Assembly (NCBI GenBank): GCA_937136755.1
Contig: CAKZOR010000076.1
Span: forward strand, 1-47,007
Direction of reading: 5' to 3'
DNA length: 47,007 nt
Origin: an uncultured Flavobacteriaceae bacterium
GTDB lineage: Bacteria; Bacteroidota; Bacteroidia; Flavobacteriales; Flavobacteriaceae
The notes under the pieces are model-generated. The model ran no database searches, was not told where the DNA came from, and was given only the letters and a program-made list of their open reading frames with translations. Within the stretch, counting starts at the first letter, position 1, and each line of letters starts with the position of its first letter. This document shows, piece by piece, positions 34,139 to 43,311 of the stretch. The position numbers and the translations under genes are program-made.

Positions 34139-35470
34139 TTATACTAGCGGCAAGTCTTTGTAGGTATTTACTGTTACTTTGGCCTTGAGATCAAACAATA
34201 AATTAAACAACCCAAAGAAGGTTCTATTAATGTACAAGAAATGTTTAGAACCTCTATTCCCATTCATTTTACGAATGGTAGGATCATTGGCGTAGCGTTC
34301 ACTTAGTGAAGCAATATTACCCCAAAACACAGGATCCCCAAAATCAAATACCTCCTTGTGAAAAGGCGCTGTAAACAGACTGAGCATTTCATGAAACAAT
34401 GCTTTAAAATAATCTATTTCTGCTTCAGTGTCTGAAGGAGTTATGATCTCTAGCGCTTTTAACTTTTGCATAAAAAATACAGGATCTTTTAGGCTTGATT
34501 CATTGGCCAACTCAAAATAGGGCACATAAAAATCTTCAGGAATGGATTTAATGCAACCAAAATCTATAGCAACCAATTCTGGATTTCCGGCTTGGGTTTC
34601 AGAAGGTCTGATGAGGAAATTCCCTGGATGAGGGTCTGCGTGAACCTTTCTAAGCACATGAATTTGATACATATAAAAGTCCCACAAAGCCTGACCAAGA
34701 AGGTTCCCATGTACTTCAGAAAATGGTTTAGCCACATATTCGCTCAAATGCACTCCCTGAATCCAATCCATTGTAATAATCCTCGTATTGGACATAGAGG
34801 GATAATAGGCAGGAAAAGAAATGTTTTCAATAACACTACAAGCTTTAGAAATTTCTTGACTTTGCGCAACCTCTAACTCATAATCCGTTTCTTCGATCAG
34901 CTTGTCTTCTACCTCTTTAAAATACTTGTCAGTATCTTGACCTTTTAAGTTAAACATTCTCAAAGCAACTGGCCTTACGAGTGCTAAATCGGATTTTACA
35001 CTGTCTGCAACACCTGGATATTGAATCTTGACCGCAAGTGTTTTTCCATCTTTGGTCGCCTTGTGCACTTGACCAATACTCGCTGCATTGACAGAATCTT
35101 TAAGGAATGTATCGTACACCTCTTCGGGGTAAGCGCCTTGGTATCTCTTAAATACTTTTCGCACTAGAGGAGCTGAAAGCGGAGGAACAGAGAATTGCGC
35201 CAAAGAAAATTGTTCTACAAATGCTCTAGGCAGTAGATTTTTTTCCATACTCAGCATTTGAGCCACCTTAAGTGCACTGCCCTTAAGGTCTTTTAAGCCA
35301 TCGTAAATATCTTCTGCGTTATCTTGATTGAGCTGCTCCTTGTCTAAACTTGGGCTAATTATTTTCTTGGAATAGTACTTTGCATAATTACCGCCAATTT
35401 TAATACCTGTTTTAACTAAAGTAGTGGCTCTTTCAATCTTGCCCGTGGGAATATGATCTAATGTTTTCAT
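34139..35470 (-). CDS. ABC1/UbiB-family atypical kinase
   Basis: 443 residues. Family motifs are present: GSALKVAQMLSMEKNLLP (the KxGQ-type loop, here KVAQ), ASIGQVHKATKDGKTLAVKIQYPG with the ATP-anchoring Lys, HADPHPGNFLIRP as the catalytic-loop equivalent, and AIDFGCIK as the metal-binding loop. UbiB/COQ8 proteins support isoprenoid-quinone or lipid metabolism as ATPases. It starts eight bases after the TetR gene and the two are surely an operon. Confidence 0.9.
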   Translation of the reverse strand: MKTLDHIPTGKIERATTLVKTGIKIGGNYAKYYSKKIISPSLDKEQLNQDNAEDIYDGLKDLKGSALKVAQMLSMEKNLLPRAFVEQFSLAQFSVPPLSAPLVRKVFKRYQGAYPEEVYDTFLKDSVNAASIGQVHKATKDGKTLAVKIQYPGVADSVKSDLALVRPVALRMFNLKGQDTDKYFKEVEDKLIEETDYELEVAQSQEISKACSVIENISFPAYYPSMSNTRIITMDWIQGVHLSEYVAKPFSEVHGNLLGQALWDFYMYQIHVLRKVHADPHPGNFLIRPSETQAGNPELVAIDFGCIKSIPEDFYVPYFELANESSLKDPVFFMQKLKALEIITPSDTEAEIDYFKALFHEMLSLFTAPFHKEVFDFGDPVFWGNIASLSERYANDPTIRKMNGNRGSKHFLYINRTFFGLFNLLFDLKAKVTVNTYKDLPLV

Positions 35471-35478
35471 TAGTTGGG

Positions 35479-36150
35479 CTAAGCCATGCGTTCTTTAAAT
35501 AAAAATTTTCCTAAGTCAAATACCTGCTCAAGAGGCGTATTGTTAAATACTTCAAAAACAGTATTGATAGACTTCTCAATTAGAATATCTGTTTTTTCAA
35601 AACCTGGGGAATTGTCGTCCATCCAGAATTTAATGGTAAAGAGCAGTTGTACCCAAGCAGCTTCAGAAAATACAGTGGGCTGAAATTGTGTTAGTTTAGA
35701 TTGCGCACTTGAATTGTCAAGGTCTATTAGGTCCTTTGTAAAAGATTTAAAATGATTACGCAGACCGCTTAAAGCCATTAAACTGTGCAACATATTTTTA
35801 TCTGTCTTCAGCGTGAATAAGACGTAAGATCTATTTAGTGTAAGTAATTCAAAAAAACTAAAAAAGAAACCTAGCATTTTTTCTCTGCTAGAAGTGCTTG
35901 CATAATCAGGATTTTTCTCAAGTAAACGCATGGTTTGAGAGAAAAATGCTTCCCAAACACCTTTTTCCAAGGCCTCAATATTTCCGAAAAATTGATAAAA
36001 AGAGACTTCTTCAAAGTCATGTGCCTTGCAAAAGCCGTATACAGTCACTGGCTTTTTTTCGTGATTTAACACATCTTCCATATAAGCAGAAATAATCTGG
36101 TCTGCGTCTAAAATATTTGCTTTTTTTGGGGATACTTTTTTTGTGGCCAT
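35479..36150 (-). CDS. TetR/AcrR-family transcriptional regulator
   Basis: 223 residues. The helix-turn-helix lies at ~15-60: ADQIISAYMEDVLNHEKKPV, then VYGFCKAHDFEEVSFYQFFGNIEALEKGVWEAFF, which matches the TetR recognition helix pattern (xxxFYxHFxNKExLxxAV). The rest is a helical ligand-binding domain. It precedes the ABC1 kinase on the same strand and is a likely regulator of that pair. A perfect inverted repeat lies 65 bases upstream of its start. Confidence 0.82.
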   Translation of the reverse strand: MATKKVSPKKANILDADQIISAYMEDVLNHEKKPVTVYGFCKAHDFEEVSFYQFFGNIEALEKGVWEAFFSQTMRLLEKNPDYASTSSREKMLGFFFSFFELLTLNRSYVLFTLKTDKNMLHSLMALSGLRNHFKSFTKDLIDLDNSSAQSKLTQFQPTVFSEAAWVQLLFTIKFWMDDNSPGFEKTDILIEKSINTVFEVFNNTPLEQVFDLGKFLFKERMA

Positions 36151-36214
36151 TGATGATTTTTTGTTTAAGTAAAATTACAAAAAAATAAAACTAAATAATG
36201 AAGATTTAAAATAA

Positions 36215-36242
36215 GAAACGCACTTTGTAAAAAGTGCGTTTC
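36215..36242. repeat. Perfect inverted repeat, possible TetR operator
   Basis: Two perfect 12-base arms, GAAACGCACTTT and AAAGTGCGTTTC, flank GTAA. There is no T-run on either side, and it sits between divergent starts, so a terminator is unlikely. Size and position suit autoregulation by the TetR-family protein. Confidence 0.55.
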
Positions 36243-36442
36243 AAACCTAACCAATAAATAAACATAAGGAGTTGCGAATATTGATTTTGACTTTTTCATA
36301 GCAAAGTATTTCCCATCTCCGGTACAAATATAATAAATGTTTAATCATTTAAACAAATTAATAAACAAAATTAACATTGCTATAACATATTTCGATATGC
36401 AATTCTGTCGGATCCTGTGTCAGTTTGTCATATTGTTAAGGC

Positions 36443-36469
36443 TTGGTATTTTAATTGCTAACTAATTTG
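36443..36469 (+). promoter_or_regulatory. Possible promoter of htpG
   Basis: TTG at 36443-36445, a spacer of about 17 bases and CTAATTTG at 36462-36469, one base away from TAnnTTTG. It lies about 25 bases before the start codon. A TATAAT-like hexamer follows directly. Confidence 0.35.
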
Positions 36470-36493
36470 TATAATTTTTAAAAAATATAAGTT

Positions 36494-38383
36494 ATGGCCA
36501 AAGGCAAGATTAATGTATCAGTGGAGAATATTTTTCCCCTGATTAAAAAGTTTTTATACAGTGATCATGAAATATTCCTAAGAGAGTTAATTTCTAATGC
36601 TACTGACGCTACACTTAAATTAAAACACCTCACAGCTATAGGTGAAGCTAAAGTAGACTATGGAAATCCTCAGATCGAAATTAGAATTGATAAAGAAGGA
36701 AAGAAAATTCACATTACGGATCAAGGTCTTGGTATGACTTCTGATGAGGTAGAAAAATACATAAACCAAGTAGCATTTTCTGGTGCTGAAGAATTTTTAG
36801 ACAAATACAAAGACGCCGGTAAAGATGCTGGAATTATTGGTCATTTTGGCTTAGGCTTTTATTCTGCTTTCATGGTTGCTCATACTGTAGAAATAATAAC
36901 AAAAAGCTTCAAAGATGAGCCAGCAGCCCATTGGACCTGTGATGGATCTCCAAATTTCACTCTAGAAGCAGCCGACAAAAAAGATAGAGGTACCGAAATC
37001 ATTTTACATATAGCTGAAGATTCCGTAGAGTTTTTAGAGGAAAGTAAAATTAGTGGGTTACTAAGCAAATACAACAAATTCATGCCTGTTCCAATTGTTT
37101 TTGGAACTAAAACAGAAACCCTTCCAAAACCAGAAGGTGCCAAAGAAGAGGATCCAGCGCCAACACAAGAAGTACAAAACATCATAAACAACCCAAATCC
37201 TGCATGGACCAAAGCCCCAGCAGATTTAAATGATGAAGATTACAAAGGATTCTACAGAGAATTGTATCCCATGCAATTTGAAGAACCATTATTCCATATA
37301 CATTTGAATGTAGATTATCCTTTTAACCTCACAGGAATTTTATATTTTCCAAAGCTAACCAACGACTTAAATGTCCAAAAGGACAAAATACAACTCTATC
37401 AAAATCAAGTATTTGTCACAGATAATGTAGAAGGGATAGTACCTGAGTTCTTGACCATGCTCAGAGGAGTAATTGACTCTCCAGATATTCCATTAAACGT
37501 ATCTAGGTCTTACCTTCAAGCAGACGGAGCTGTTAAAAAAATTGCTACCTATATCACAAAGAAAGTTGGAGACAAACTGAGTAGTTTATTCAAAAATGAT
37601 AGGGCTGCTTTTGAAGAAAAGTGGAATGACATTAAAATTGTCATAGAATACGGTATGCTATCTGAAGATAAGTTCTTTGACAAGGCAGATAAGTTTGCAC
37701 TATACCCAACAGTAGACGGATCTTATTTCACTTTTGAGGAGTTGCAAGAAAAATTAAAAGACAACCAGACAGATAAGGATGGTAAGTTAATTCTGCTATA
37801 CGCCTCAGACAAAGAGTCTCAACATGCTTATATAGCAGCGGCAAAAGCTAAAGGGTACGAAGTGCTTCTGTTAGATTCTCCTATAGTATCTCACTTGATG
37901 CAAAAACTTGAAACATCAAAAGAGAAAATTTCCTTTGCAAGGGTAGACGCAGATCCAATAGATAAACTCATTCAAAAGGAAGAAAATGCCATTTCTAAAC
38001 TTTCAGATGAGGAAAAGGAAAGCCTTAAAGAAAAAATTGAAAAAGTTACGGGAGAGGGCGGTTTGACCGTTCAATTAGAAGCCATGGATAGTGATAGCGC
38101 TCCTTTCGTAATCACTGAACCAGAGTTTATGAGAAGGATGAAAGAGATGCAGCAAACCGGTGGCGGTGGCGGAATGTTTGGCATGGGAAGTATGCCTGAC
38201 ATGCACAACTTAATTGTGAATATTAACCACCCATTGGTCAGTGAAATTCTTCAAACCAAAACACAGAAGAAACAAGATCGACTCATTAGCCAATCTATAG
38301 ATTTAGCGAAACTCTCTAAGGGCTTACTTAAAGGAGCTGCCCTGAGTGATTTTATTTCTAGAAGCTATGAAATGATCAAATAA
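36494..38383 (+). CDS. htpG: Molecular chaperone HtpG (Hsp90)
   Basis: 629 residues. The N-terminal ATPase domain shows LRELISNATDATLKL, ITDQGLGMTSDEV and GHFGLGFYSAFMV, the three GHKL nucleotide motifs. The middle domain has YFPKLTNDLNVQKDKIQLYQNQVFVTDN and DIPLNVSRSYLQ, and the dimerisation domain ends the chain. A glycine-rich GGGGGMFGMGSMPDM stretch near residue 557 is a variable part. It is probably monocistronic and closed by a strong terminator. Confidence 0.97.
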   Translation: MAKGKINVSVENIFPLIKKFLYSDHEIFLRELISNATDATLKLKHLTAIGEAKVDYGNPQIEIRIDKEGKKIHITDQGLGMTSDEVEKYINQVAFSGAEEFLDKYKDAGKDAGIIGHFGLGFYSAFMVAHTVEIITKSFKDEPAAHWTCDGSPNFTLEAADKKDRGTEIILHIAEDSVEFLEESKISGLLSKYNKFMPVPIVFGTKTETLPKPEGAKEEDPAPTQEVQNIINNPNPAWTKAPADLNDEDYKGFYRELYPMQFEEPLFHIHLNVDYPFNLTGILYFPKLTNDLNVQKDKIQLYQNQVFVTDNVEGIVPEFLTMLRGVIDSPDIPLNVSRSYLQADGAVKKIATYITKKVGDKLSSLFKNDRAAFEEKWNDIKIVIEYGMLSEDKFFDKADKFALYPTVDGSYFTFEELQEKLKDNQTDKDGKLILLYASDKESQHAYIAAAKAKGYEVLLLDSPIVSHLMQKLETSKEKISFARVDADPIDKLIQKEENAISKLSDEEKESLKEKIEKVTGEGGLTVQLEAMDSDSAPFVITEPEFMRRMKEMQQTGGGGGMFGMGSMPDMHNLIVNINHPLVSEILQTKTQKKQDRLISQSIDLAKLSKGLLKGAALSDFISRSYEMIK

Positions 38384-38401
38384 TCAATATTAATCAGAAG
38401 T

Positions 38402-38436
38402 AAAAAAAAAGCCACCCAAAGGGTGGTTTTTTTTTT
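38402..38436. terminator. Bidirectional terminator after htpG
   Basis: CCACCC (38412-38417) pairs with GGGTGG (38421-38426) across AAA. It is flanked by an A-run and a run of ten T. It serves htpG and, on the other strand, the PorP/SprF gene. Confidence 0.9.
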
Positions 38437-38463
38437 GTTCAGCTAGAATGGCTAGTCTTCTAT

Positions 38464-39372
38464 TTAATTTGCCCCATTCTTTTCAGCTACAGCGCCAAAT
38501 TTATATCTTAAAATAAGTTCATGTGTATTGGCTCTTAAGGCAGTAGAAGAAGTTCTCTGACCCATTTCGTAACCATAACCGAAATCCAATCGCTGCATTC
38601 CTTTGAACAATAACATGGCAGAGATATAATCATTATTACTCACGCCTACACCAATGGAAAGTTGTTCTTTTAATTCAATTTGTCCCAAAGCTGTAATTTG
38701 ATTAGGAGCGTCACTCACTACCCTATACAACATCATTGGCCTTAATAAAATAGAATTCCCTAAAGGAATGGAAAGACCGGCTGTACCATAAAAATGAGGT
38801 TTATCGGTAGCCGTAGTAGCAATACCATTAGACTCTTTAAAGCGTTTACTGTTCAAGAAGTTAGGCACAGAAATACCTGCGAAAAACTTTTTAGACTGTA
38901 AAAAAGCCCCTACTCCAATTGCTGGGTTCATGTAATTATCTACATTACCTAAAGATTCATTTGATTCTTGGGTAATTCTATTTAATTTATTGAGATCAAT
39001 GGTATTAAAAATACCCCCCGCCTTAATACCCAAATGGAGTTTGGTTCCTTCTGATATTTGAAGTTTATAGCTGTAATCTACTGAGACAACACCTTGATTT
39101 TCTACATACACCTGATCTGAAAGGTAGCTAAACCCCCAAGAGGCATTATTTTTAACCTTAGTGTTATAAATGAATGAAGTGGCCCTTGGCGCGTCTTCAA
39201 TCCCTGACCACGCAGCCCTGTAACCTATACTAGCAAAAGTACCTTGAGCACCTGTGGCCGCTGGGTTATACAAGCTCATATTTTGCTCAAAAAATAAAAA
39301 ATTAGGCTGTTGCTGGGCATAGGAATTCCCCAAACACCCTAAACTAAATAAGAGTAAAAAACTATATTTCAT
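38464..39372 (-). CDS. PorP/SprF family type IX secretion membrane protein
   Basis: 302 residues with a signal peptide (CLGNSYAQQQ). It has the opening pattern of the family: NFLFFEQNMSLYNPAATGAQGTFASIGYRAAWSGIEDAPRA is the conserved YNPAxxG segment of a 14-16-strand outer-membrane barrel, and the end LILRYKFG is a terminal strand. Paralogues of PorP/SprF often sit beside the large adhesin they help export, but no partner gene is adjacent here. That makes it an orphan paralogue rather than the core T9SS component. Confidence 0.88.
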   Translation of the reverse strand: MKYSFLLLFSLGCLGNSYAQQQPNFLFFEQNMSLYNPAATGAQGTFASIGYRAAWSGIEDAPRATSFIYNTKVKNNASWGFSYLSDQVYVENQGVVSVDYSYKLQISEGTKLHLGIKAGGIFNTIDLNKLNRITQESNESLGNVDNYMNPAIGVGAFLQSKKFFAGISVPNFLNSKRFKESNGIATTATDKPHFYGTAGLSIPLGNSILLRPMMLYRVVSDAPNQITALGQIELKEQLSIGVGVSNNDYISAMLLFKGMQRLDFGYGYEMGQRTSSTALRANTHELILRYKFGAVAEKNGAN

Positions 39373-39457
39373 GATTAATAAATTCTGATACTAAAACTAC
39401 ATAAATTTTCACTTATTTGATATTTACTACAAAATGCTTTTGACGTACCTTTAGGAT

Positions 39458-39814
39458 ATGCAAACAACTTTGTCACTTTACTTTATGTGTAGCCTATATA
39501 TCTTTGGAGGTTTTATGCACTTTGTAAAACCCAAAATATATTTAAGAATTATGCCAAGGGCTATTCCAAAACCGCTACTTATGGTCTATTTAAGTGGTGC
39601 CGCAGAGATAATACTAGGGGCAGGTGTATTGTTTAAAGAAACTAGAAATATTGCTTTGATTGGTATAATACTTATGCTAACACTATTTCTATGGGTACAC
39701 TTTTATATGCTAAGTGGAGAAAAAGAAGCCGCTGGAATACCCAAAATCATATTGTATTTAAGAATTCCACTTCAATTTGTACTCATGTACTGGGCATATA
39801 GTTATTGGATCTAA
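39458..39814 (+). CDS. DoxX-like small membrane protein
   Basis: 118 residues with four hydrophobic segments. The beginning LYFMCSLYIFGGFMHFVKPKIYLRIMP and the following GAAEIILGAGVLF fit the DoxX/MauE-like fold, where a helix-loop with HFVKP is common. The function is not established. It is separated from the following TIGR03643 gene by 24 bases. Confidence 0.7.
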   Translation: MQTTLSLYFMCSLYIFGGFMHFVKPKIYLRIMPRAIPKPLLMVYLSGAAEIILGAGVLFKETRNIALIGIILMLTLFLWVHFYMLSGEKEAAGIPKIILYLRIPLQFVLMYWAYSYWI

Positions 39815-39831
39815 TTTCTTTTATACCTTTG
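39805..39831 (+). promoter_or_regulatory. Putative promoter of the TIGR03643 gene
   Basis: TTG at 39805-39807, a 16-base spacer and TACCTTTG at 39824-39831. The start codon follows only seven bases later, so a transcript from here would be leaderless or almost so. Confidence 0.45.
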
Positions 39832-39838
39832 TAAGGCT

Positions 39839-40117
39839 ATGAAGAAAGAATTTACAGAAATACAATTAGACCGCATTATAGAAATGGCTTGGGAAGACAG
39901 AACTCCTTTTGAGGCCATCACTTTTCAATTTGGCATCTCTGAACAAGAAACTATTGAAATAATGCGAAGTGAGATGAAACCGAGTAGTTTTAGAATGTGG
40001 CGCGCCAGGGTTCAAGGAAGGGCTACCAAACACGCCAAACTAAGATCTGAGGCCGTTGGCCGATTCAAATGCAATATGCAGCGTCAAATTAGTGGCAATA
40101 AAATTTCCAAACGATAA
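39839..40117 (+). CDS. TIGR03643 family protein
   Basis: 92 residues. FTEIQLDRIIEMAWEDRTPFEAI, then QFGISEQETIEIMR, SFRMWRARVQGR and KHAKLR match the TIGR03643 pattern found in many bacteria. It looks like a helix-turn-helix-type small basic protein. Its function is unknown. It may be transcribed from its own promoter. Confidence 0.85.
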   Translation: MKKEFTEIQLDRIIEMAWEDRTPFEAITFQFGISEQETIEIMRSEMKPSSFRMWRARVQGRATKHAKLRSEAVGRFKCNMQRQISGNKISKR

Positions 40118-40223
40118 ATTACTGGAAAAACGCCTGGTACAATTCTTTGAGTTTTACTCAAATGAAAGGTTTTAAGATATTGCGAATCTATGTATACGCT
40201 AGGTCTTATATGTCCTTTGTAAT

Positions 40224-41000
40224 TTAACCAAATAAGGCCTCTAATAATTTTGCCAGTCTAAGCCCACCCTTTTGCAATTGATTCCTCATGACACTGGTGT
40301 ATTTATATGCATATTCATACCTCAACCCTCCGTCTTCTGGTAAATCTTCATAGAGTTTTTTTGTAATCTCATGTCCCTCCTTCATCCAATCCAAAGGAGT
40401 CCCTTGCATCATTTCTTTACGCGCTCTCTTGGACAGCCTAGGAGATTCTTTAGCTAATTCCGAGTAACTCATACCGTAATCATCAATCATATTACTGTCC
40501 CAAACCCTATGTAAATTGGTGTTTTTCCCAAACCATTTTAATTTTATGTCATTACCGCCTTTATCTTCTGGACGGCCCATATGCATTGGTTGGTGAAGAT
40601 CTCCAATAAAATGAACCAATAATTTTAGGTGAAAAGCTTTTTCCGCTTTACTTGCATTCACATCTTTTATGGTATTGATACAAACCTGAATGCCTTGAAT
40701 AATGTCTCCCTTAGGGTTGGCTGTTTCTACACTATAATTTCCGTCTAAAGGTAAATTCACATAGTGCCATGGACCATATTTTCTGTACTTTTTATCTGAT
40801 TTTATGTCATCTCCATAATTGGAAACAAGGGCTAAAGATTCACCGTCTAATAGTGCTTCAATCTTTTTGAGCACCTTTTTACTTAGTACTGTAGTGGCTA
40901 TTTCTCCTACTGTTCTATGGCCTGTTTTACCCCAATCTTCAGTGGTAGCAAAAATAGATTGTGACGCTAATAAAAAAATAATTAAAAATCTCATGTGCAC
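40224..41000 (-). CDS. S1/P1-family nuclease
   Basis: 258 residues with a signal peptide (RFLIIFLLASQSIFA). It is a secreted trinuclear-zinc phosphodiesterase that cuts single-stranded nucleic acids. Zinc ligands are visible in WGKTGHRTVGEIA, GPWHYVNLP, HFIGDLHQPMH, DKGGNDI and LHRVWD. In P1 the first ligand is the mature N-terminal Trp; here Trp is preceded by TTED after the predicted cleavage. An alternative ATG lies at 40994. It could serve phosphate scavenging. Confidence 0.92.
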   Translation of the reverse strand: MHMRFLIIFLLASQSIFATTEDWGKTGHRTVGEIATTVLSKKVLKKIEALLDGESLALVSNYGDDIKSDKKYRKYGPWHYVNLPLDGNYSVETANPKGDIIQGIQVCINTIKDVNASKAEKAFHLKLLVHFIGDLHQPMHMGRPEDKGGNDIKLKWFGKNTNLHRVWDSNMIDDYGMSYSELAKESPRLSKRARKEMMQGTPLDWMKEGHEITKKLYEDLPEDGGLRYEYAYKYTSVMRNQLQKGGLRLAKLLEALFG

Positions 41001-41084
41001 ATATTTTTTGTAAAAATAACAGAACCAAAGCCATTTTTTGCAAGGGAATGTGAAATTATAATTAAATAAAAATATTAATTAACG

Positions 41085-41092
41085 TAAATTTG
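41085..41092 (+). promoter_or_regulatory. Putative -7 box for the DUF5916-like gene
   Basis: TAAATTTG fits TAnnTTTG and lies 22 bases before the ATG. No TTG at the right spacing is visible in the AT-rich upstream stretch. Confidence 0.35.
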
Positions 41093-41114
41093 AAAAACCA
41101 CCAAACTCAATCCC

Positions 41115-43310
41115 ATGAATAAAACCTTTTGGTTCTTATTTCTAGCATTAACCACATCTGCCTTCGGTCAGAATAAAGAAAAAGAAATCTTTGTAAAATT
41201 TATAGATCAACCCATATTAATTGACGGAGATCTTTCTGAAAATATATGGGAAGAAGCTTTTAGAGCTGCTGATTTCCAGCAGTATTTCCCTTCAGATTCT
41301 ATACTGGCAAAACAAAAAACAAGTATTAAAATGCTTTATGACCAAGTAAACCTCTATTTGGGTGTTAAAGTGTATACCTCAGGAAATGATTTTATCATTC
41401 CCTCTTTACAAAGGGATTTTAGGGCGGGCAATAATGACAATATCAGTTTTATATTTGACACTTTTAACGATGGAACAAATGCCTTCCTTTTCGGCATCAA
41501 CCCCCTTGGGGTTAGAAGAGAGGCCTTGATCTCTAATGGAGGTTCTGATCTAAATGGTTTCACCACATCTTGGGATGTGAAATGGCGAGGAGAAACAAAA
41601 ATCAACGAGGGGTACTACACTGTTGAAATGGCTATTCCGCTTACTTCAATGAAATTTAAAGAAGGAGAAACCAAATGGCGGTTTAATAGCTATAGGTTTG
41701 ACATGCAAGAAAATGAAACCAGTACCTACACAAATATTCCTCAGAACCAACTCATATTTAATCTAGCCTTTATGGAGGATATGGTTTTTGAAAAACCATT
41801 GGGTAAATCTAGAACTCCCCTAGCGCTTATTCCATACGTAAATGGCATTTCTCAGAGAGATTTTACGATTGCAGACTCAGACGCCCAATATAAAATTGGG
41901 GGTGATGCTAAACTGGCCATTGGCAACGGAATGAATTTGGACTTAACTTTAAATCCTGATTTTTCAAATGTGGAAGTAGACAATGTGGTTACTAACCTTA
42001 CAAGATTTGAAATATCACTTCCGGAAAGAAGGCAGTTTTTCATTGATAATAATGACTTATTTGGGACATTTGGAAATGAGCGAGATTCGAACCCATTTTT
42101 TTCGAGAAGGATAGGATTAGCTAAAAATAAAGACGGTGAAACTATTGAAAATAGAATCATTGGTGGAATGAGATTAAGTGGAAAACTATCTGAGGATTGG
42201 CGTCTGGGACTTTTGAGCATTCAAACAGATGAAGATCTAGAAAATGAGATTGCAAGCAATAATAATACCATGCTTTCGCTTCAAAAAAAAATATTCTCAA
42301 GATCTAATATTGGCCTGTTCTTTATTAACCGAGAAACTTTCAAGGATTATGACTTTATTAGTCCTCAAGAAAAGTACAACAGGGTTTTTGGTATTGACTA
42401 TAACTTAGCCAGTGCAGACAATAAATGGGTGGGTAAATTTTTCCTTCACCAATCAATTACCCCTGAAATTGAAGATAAAAATGGTGCTGGTGGAGCGGAG
42501 CTTGTTTACAATTCAAGGTTTTTTAATTTCGGGTTAAGAGGCAACTATGTTGGAGCCCAATTTAATTCTGATCTGGGTTTTGTGAGAAGAAAAGATATTA
42601 TTGCCGCCAGACCATTTGTAGAATTTTCATTCTGGCCTAAAAAAGGAAAGGTGAACAATCACAATTTAAGATTGAGCCCCAATGCTATATGGAGGCCTGG
42701 TCTAGATATGCAAAATACAGACTTTACCATGTTTAGTTCATGGACTACTAAGTATCAGAATCAATCAGAATGGTCTGCAAGAATGTTTAATAGATATACC
42801 TTTCTCACAGAAGGGTTTGATCCAAGTAATACAGATGGTGCGGTTGCGCTTCCGGGAAACGTAGGCTACCACTACACTTCATTTGAATTGCGTTACCAAT
42901 CAGACCGAAGAAAAGTTTTTTCTTACAGTATAGAACCTGGATTTGGACAATTTTATAATGGTCAAAGAAATAAAATTGAAGGAAACTTAAACCTAAGACT
43001 TCAGCCTAAGGTCACTATTGGATTGCAATACGAATACAATCAATTGAGAATGCCTGAGCCTTATACTGATACCGATATTTGGCTCATTAGTCCAAGGGTA
43101 GCTGTAACATTCAATAAATCAATTTTTTGGACTACACTAATTCAGTACAGCAATAGAAATGATAATTTAGGCTTAAATAGTAGATTACAATGGAGGTTTG
43201 CTCCTTTGTCTGATTTATTTGTAGTCTACAATGACAATTATTTTGTCTCTGATTTCGCCCCTAAGTTCAGATCTTTAAATTTAAAATTCACTTATTGGTT
43301 AAATATATAA
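41115..43310 (+). CDS. Outer-membrane protein with CBM9-like N-terminus and DUF5916-type barrel
   Basis: 731 residues with a signal peptide (LALTTSAFGQ). Residues ~25-230 resemble the carbohydrate-binding module 9-like domain: PILIDGDLSENIWEEA, then LYLGVKVYTSGND and GEGETKWRFNSYR-type strands. The large C-terminal part has alternating beta strands ending in LKFTYWLNI with an aromatic final residue pair, as expected for a beta-barrel. DUF5916 proteins are common in Bacteroidota and of unknown role. It is followed one base later by the HAD gene. Confidence 0.8.
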   Translation: MNKTFWFLFLALTTSAFGQNKEKEIFVKFIDQPILIDGDLSENIWEEAFRAADFQQYFPSDSILAKQKTSIKMLYDQVNLYLGVKVYTSGNDFIIPSLQRDFRAGNNDNISFIFDTFNDGTNAFLFGINPLGVRREALISNGGSDLNGFTTSWDVKWRGETKINEGYYTVEMAIPLTSMKFKEGETKWRFNSYRFDMQENETSTYTNIPQNQLIFNLAFMEDMVFEKPLGKSRTPLALIPYVNGISQRDFTIADSDAQYKIGGDAKLAIGNGMNLDLTLNPDFSNVEVDNVVTNLTRFEISLPERRQFFIDNNDLFGTFGNERDSNPFFSRRIGLAKNKDGETIENRIIGGMRLSGKLSEDWRLGLLSIQTDEDLENEIASNNNTMLSLQKKIFSRSNIGLFFINRETFKDYDFISPQEKYNRVFGIDYNLASADNKWVGKFFLHQSITPEIEDKNGAGGAELVYNSRFFNFGLRGNYVGAQFNSDLGFVRRKDIIAARPFVEFSFWPKKGKVNNHNLRLSPNAIWRPGLDMQNTDFTMFSSWTTKYQNQSEWSARMFNRYTFLTEGFDPSNTDGAVALPGNVGYHYTSFELRYQSDRRKVFSYSIEPGFGQFYNGQRNKIEGNLNLRLQPKVTIGLQYEYNQLRMPEPYTDTDIWLISPRVAVTFNKSIFWTTLIQYSNRNDNLGLNSRLQWRFAPLSDLFVVYNDNYFVSDFAPKFRSLNLKFTYWLNI

Positions 43311-43311
43311 T

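Larger units (their letters stand above)
36151..36493. other. 343-bp divergent intergenic region between tetR-type gene and htpG
   Basis: The region is strongly AT-rich. It contains the 28-base inverted repeat at 36215-36242 and a promoter-like element before htpG. I find no credible small gene and no recognisable CIRCE-type heat-shock element. Confidence 0.6.

Noticed and set aside
36494..38383. Glycine-rich GGGGGMFGMGSMPDM stretch in HtpG, considered as a foreign insertion
   Set aside because: A Gly/Met-rich segment of this kind at this position fits variation in Bacteroidota HtpG, and the frame and base composition continue unchanged around it.
40146..40162. TTTGAG/CTCAAA hairpin between the TIGR03643 gene and the S1/P1 nuclease gene, considered as a terminator
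   Set aside because: The stem is only six A/T-rich pairs and no T-run follows in either direction.
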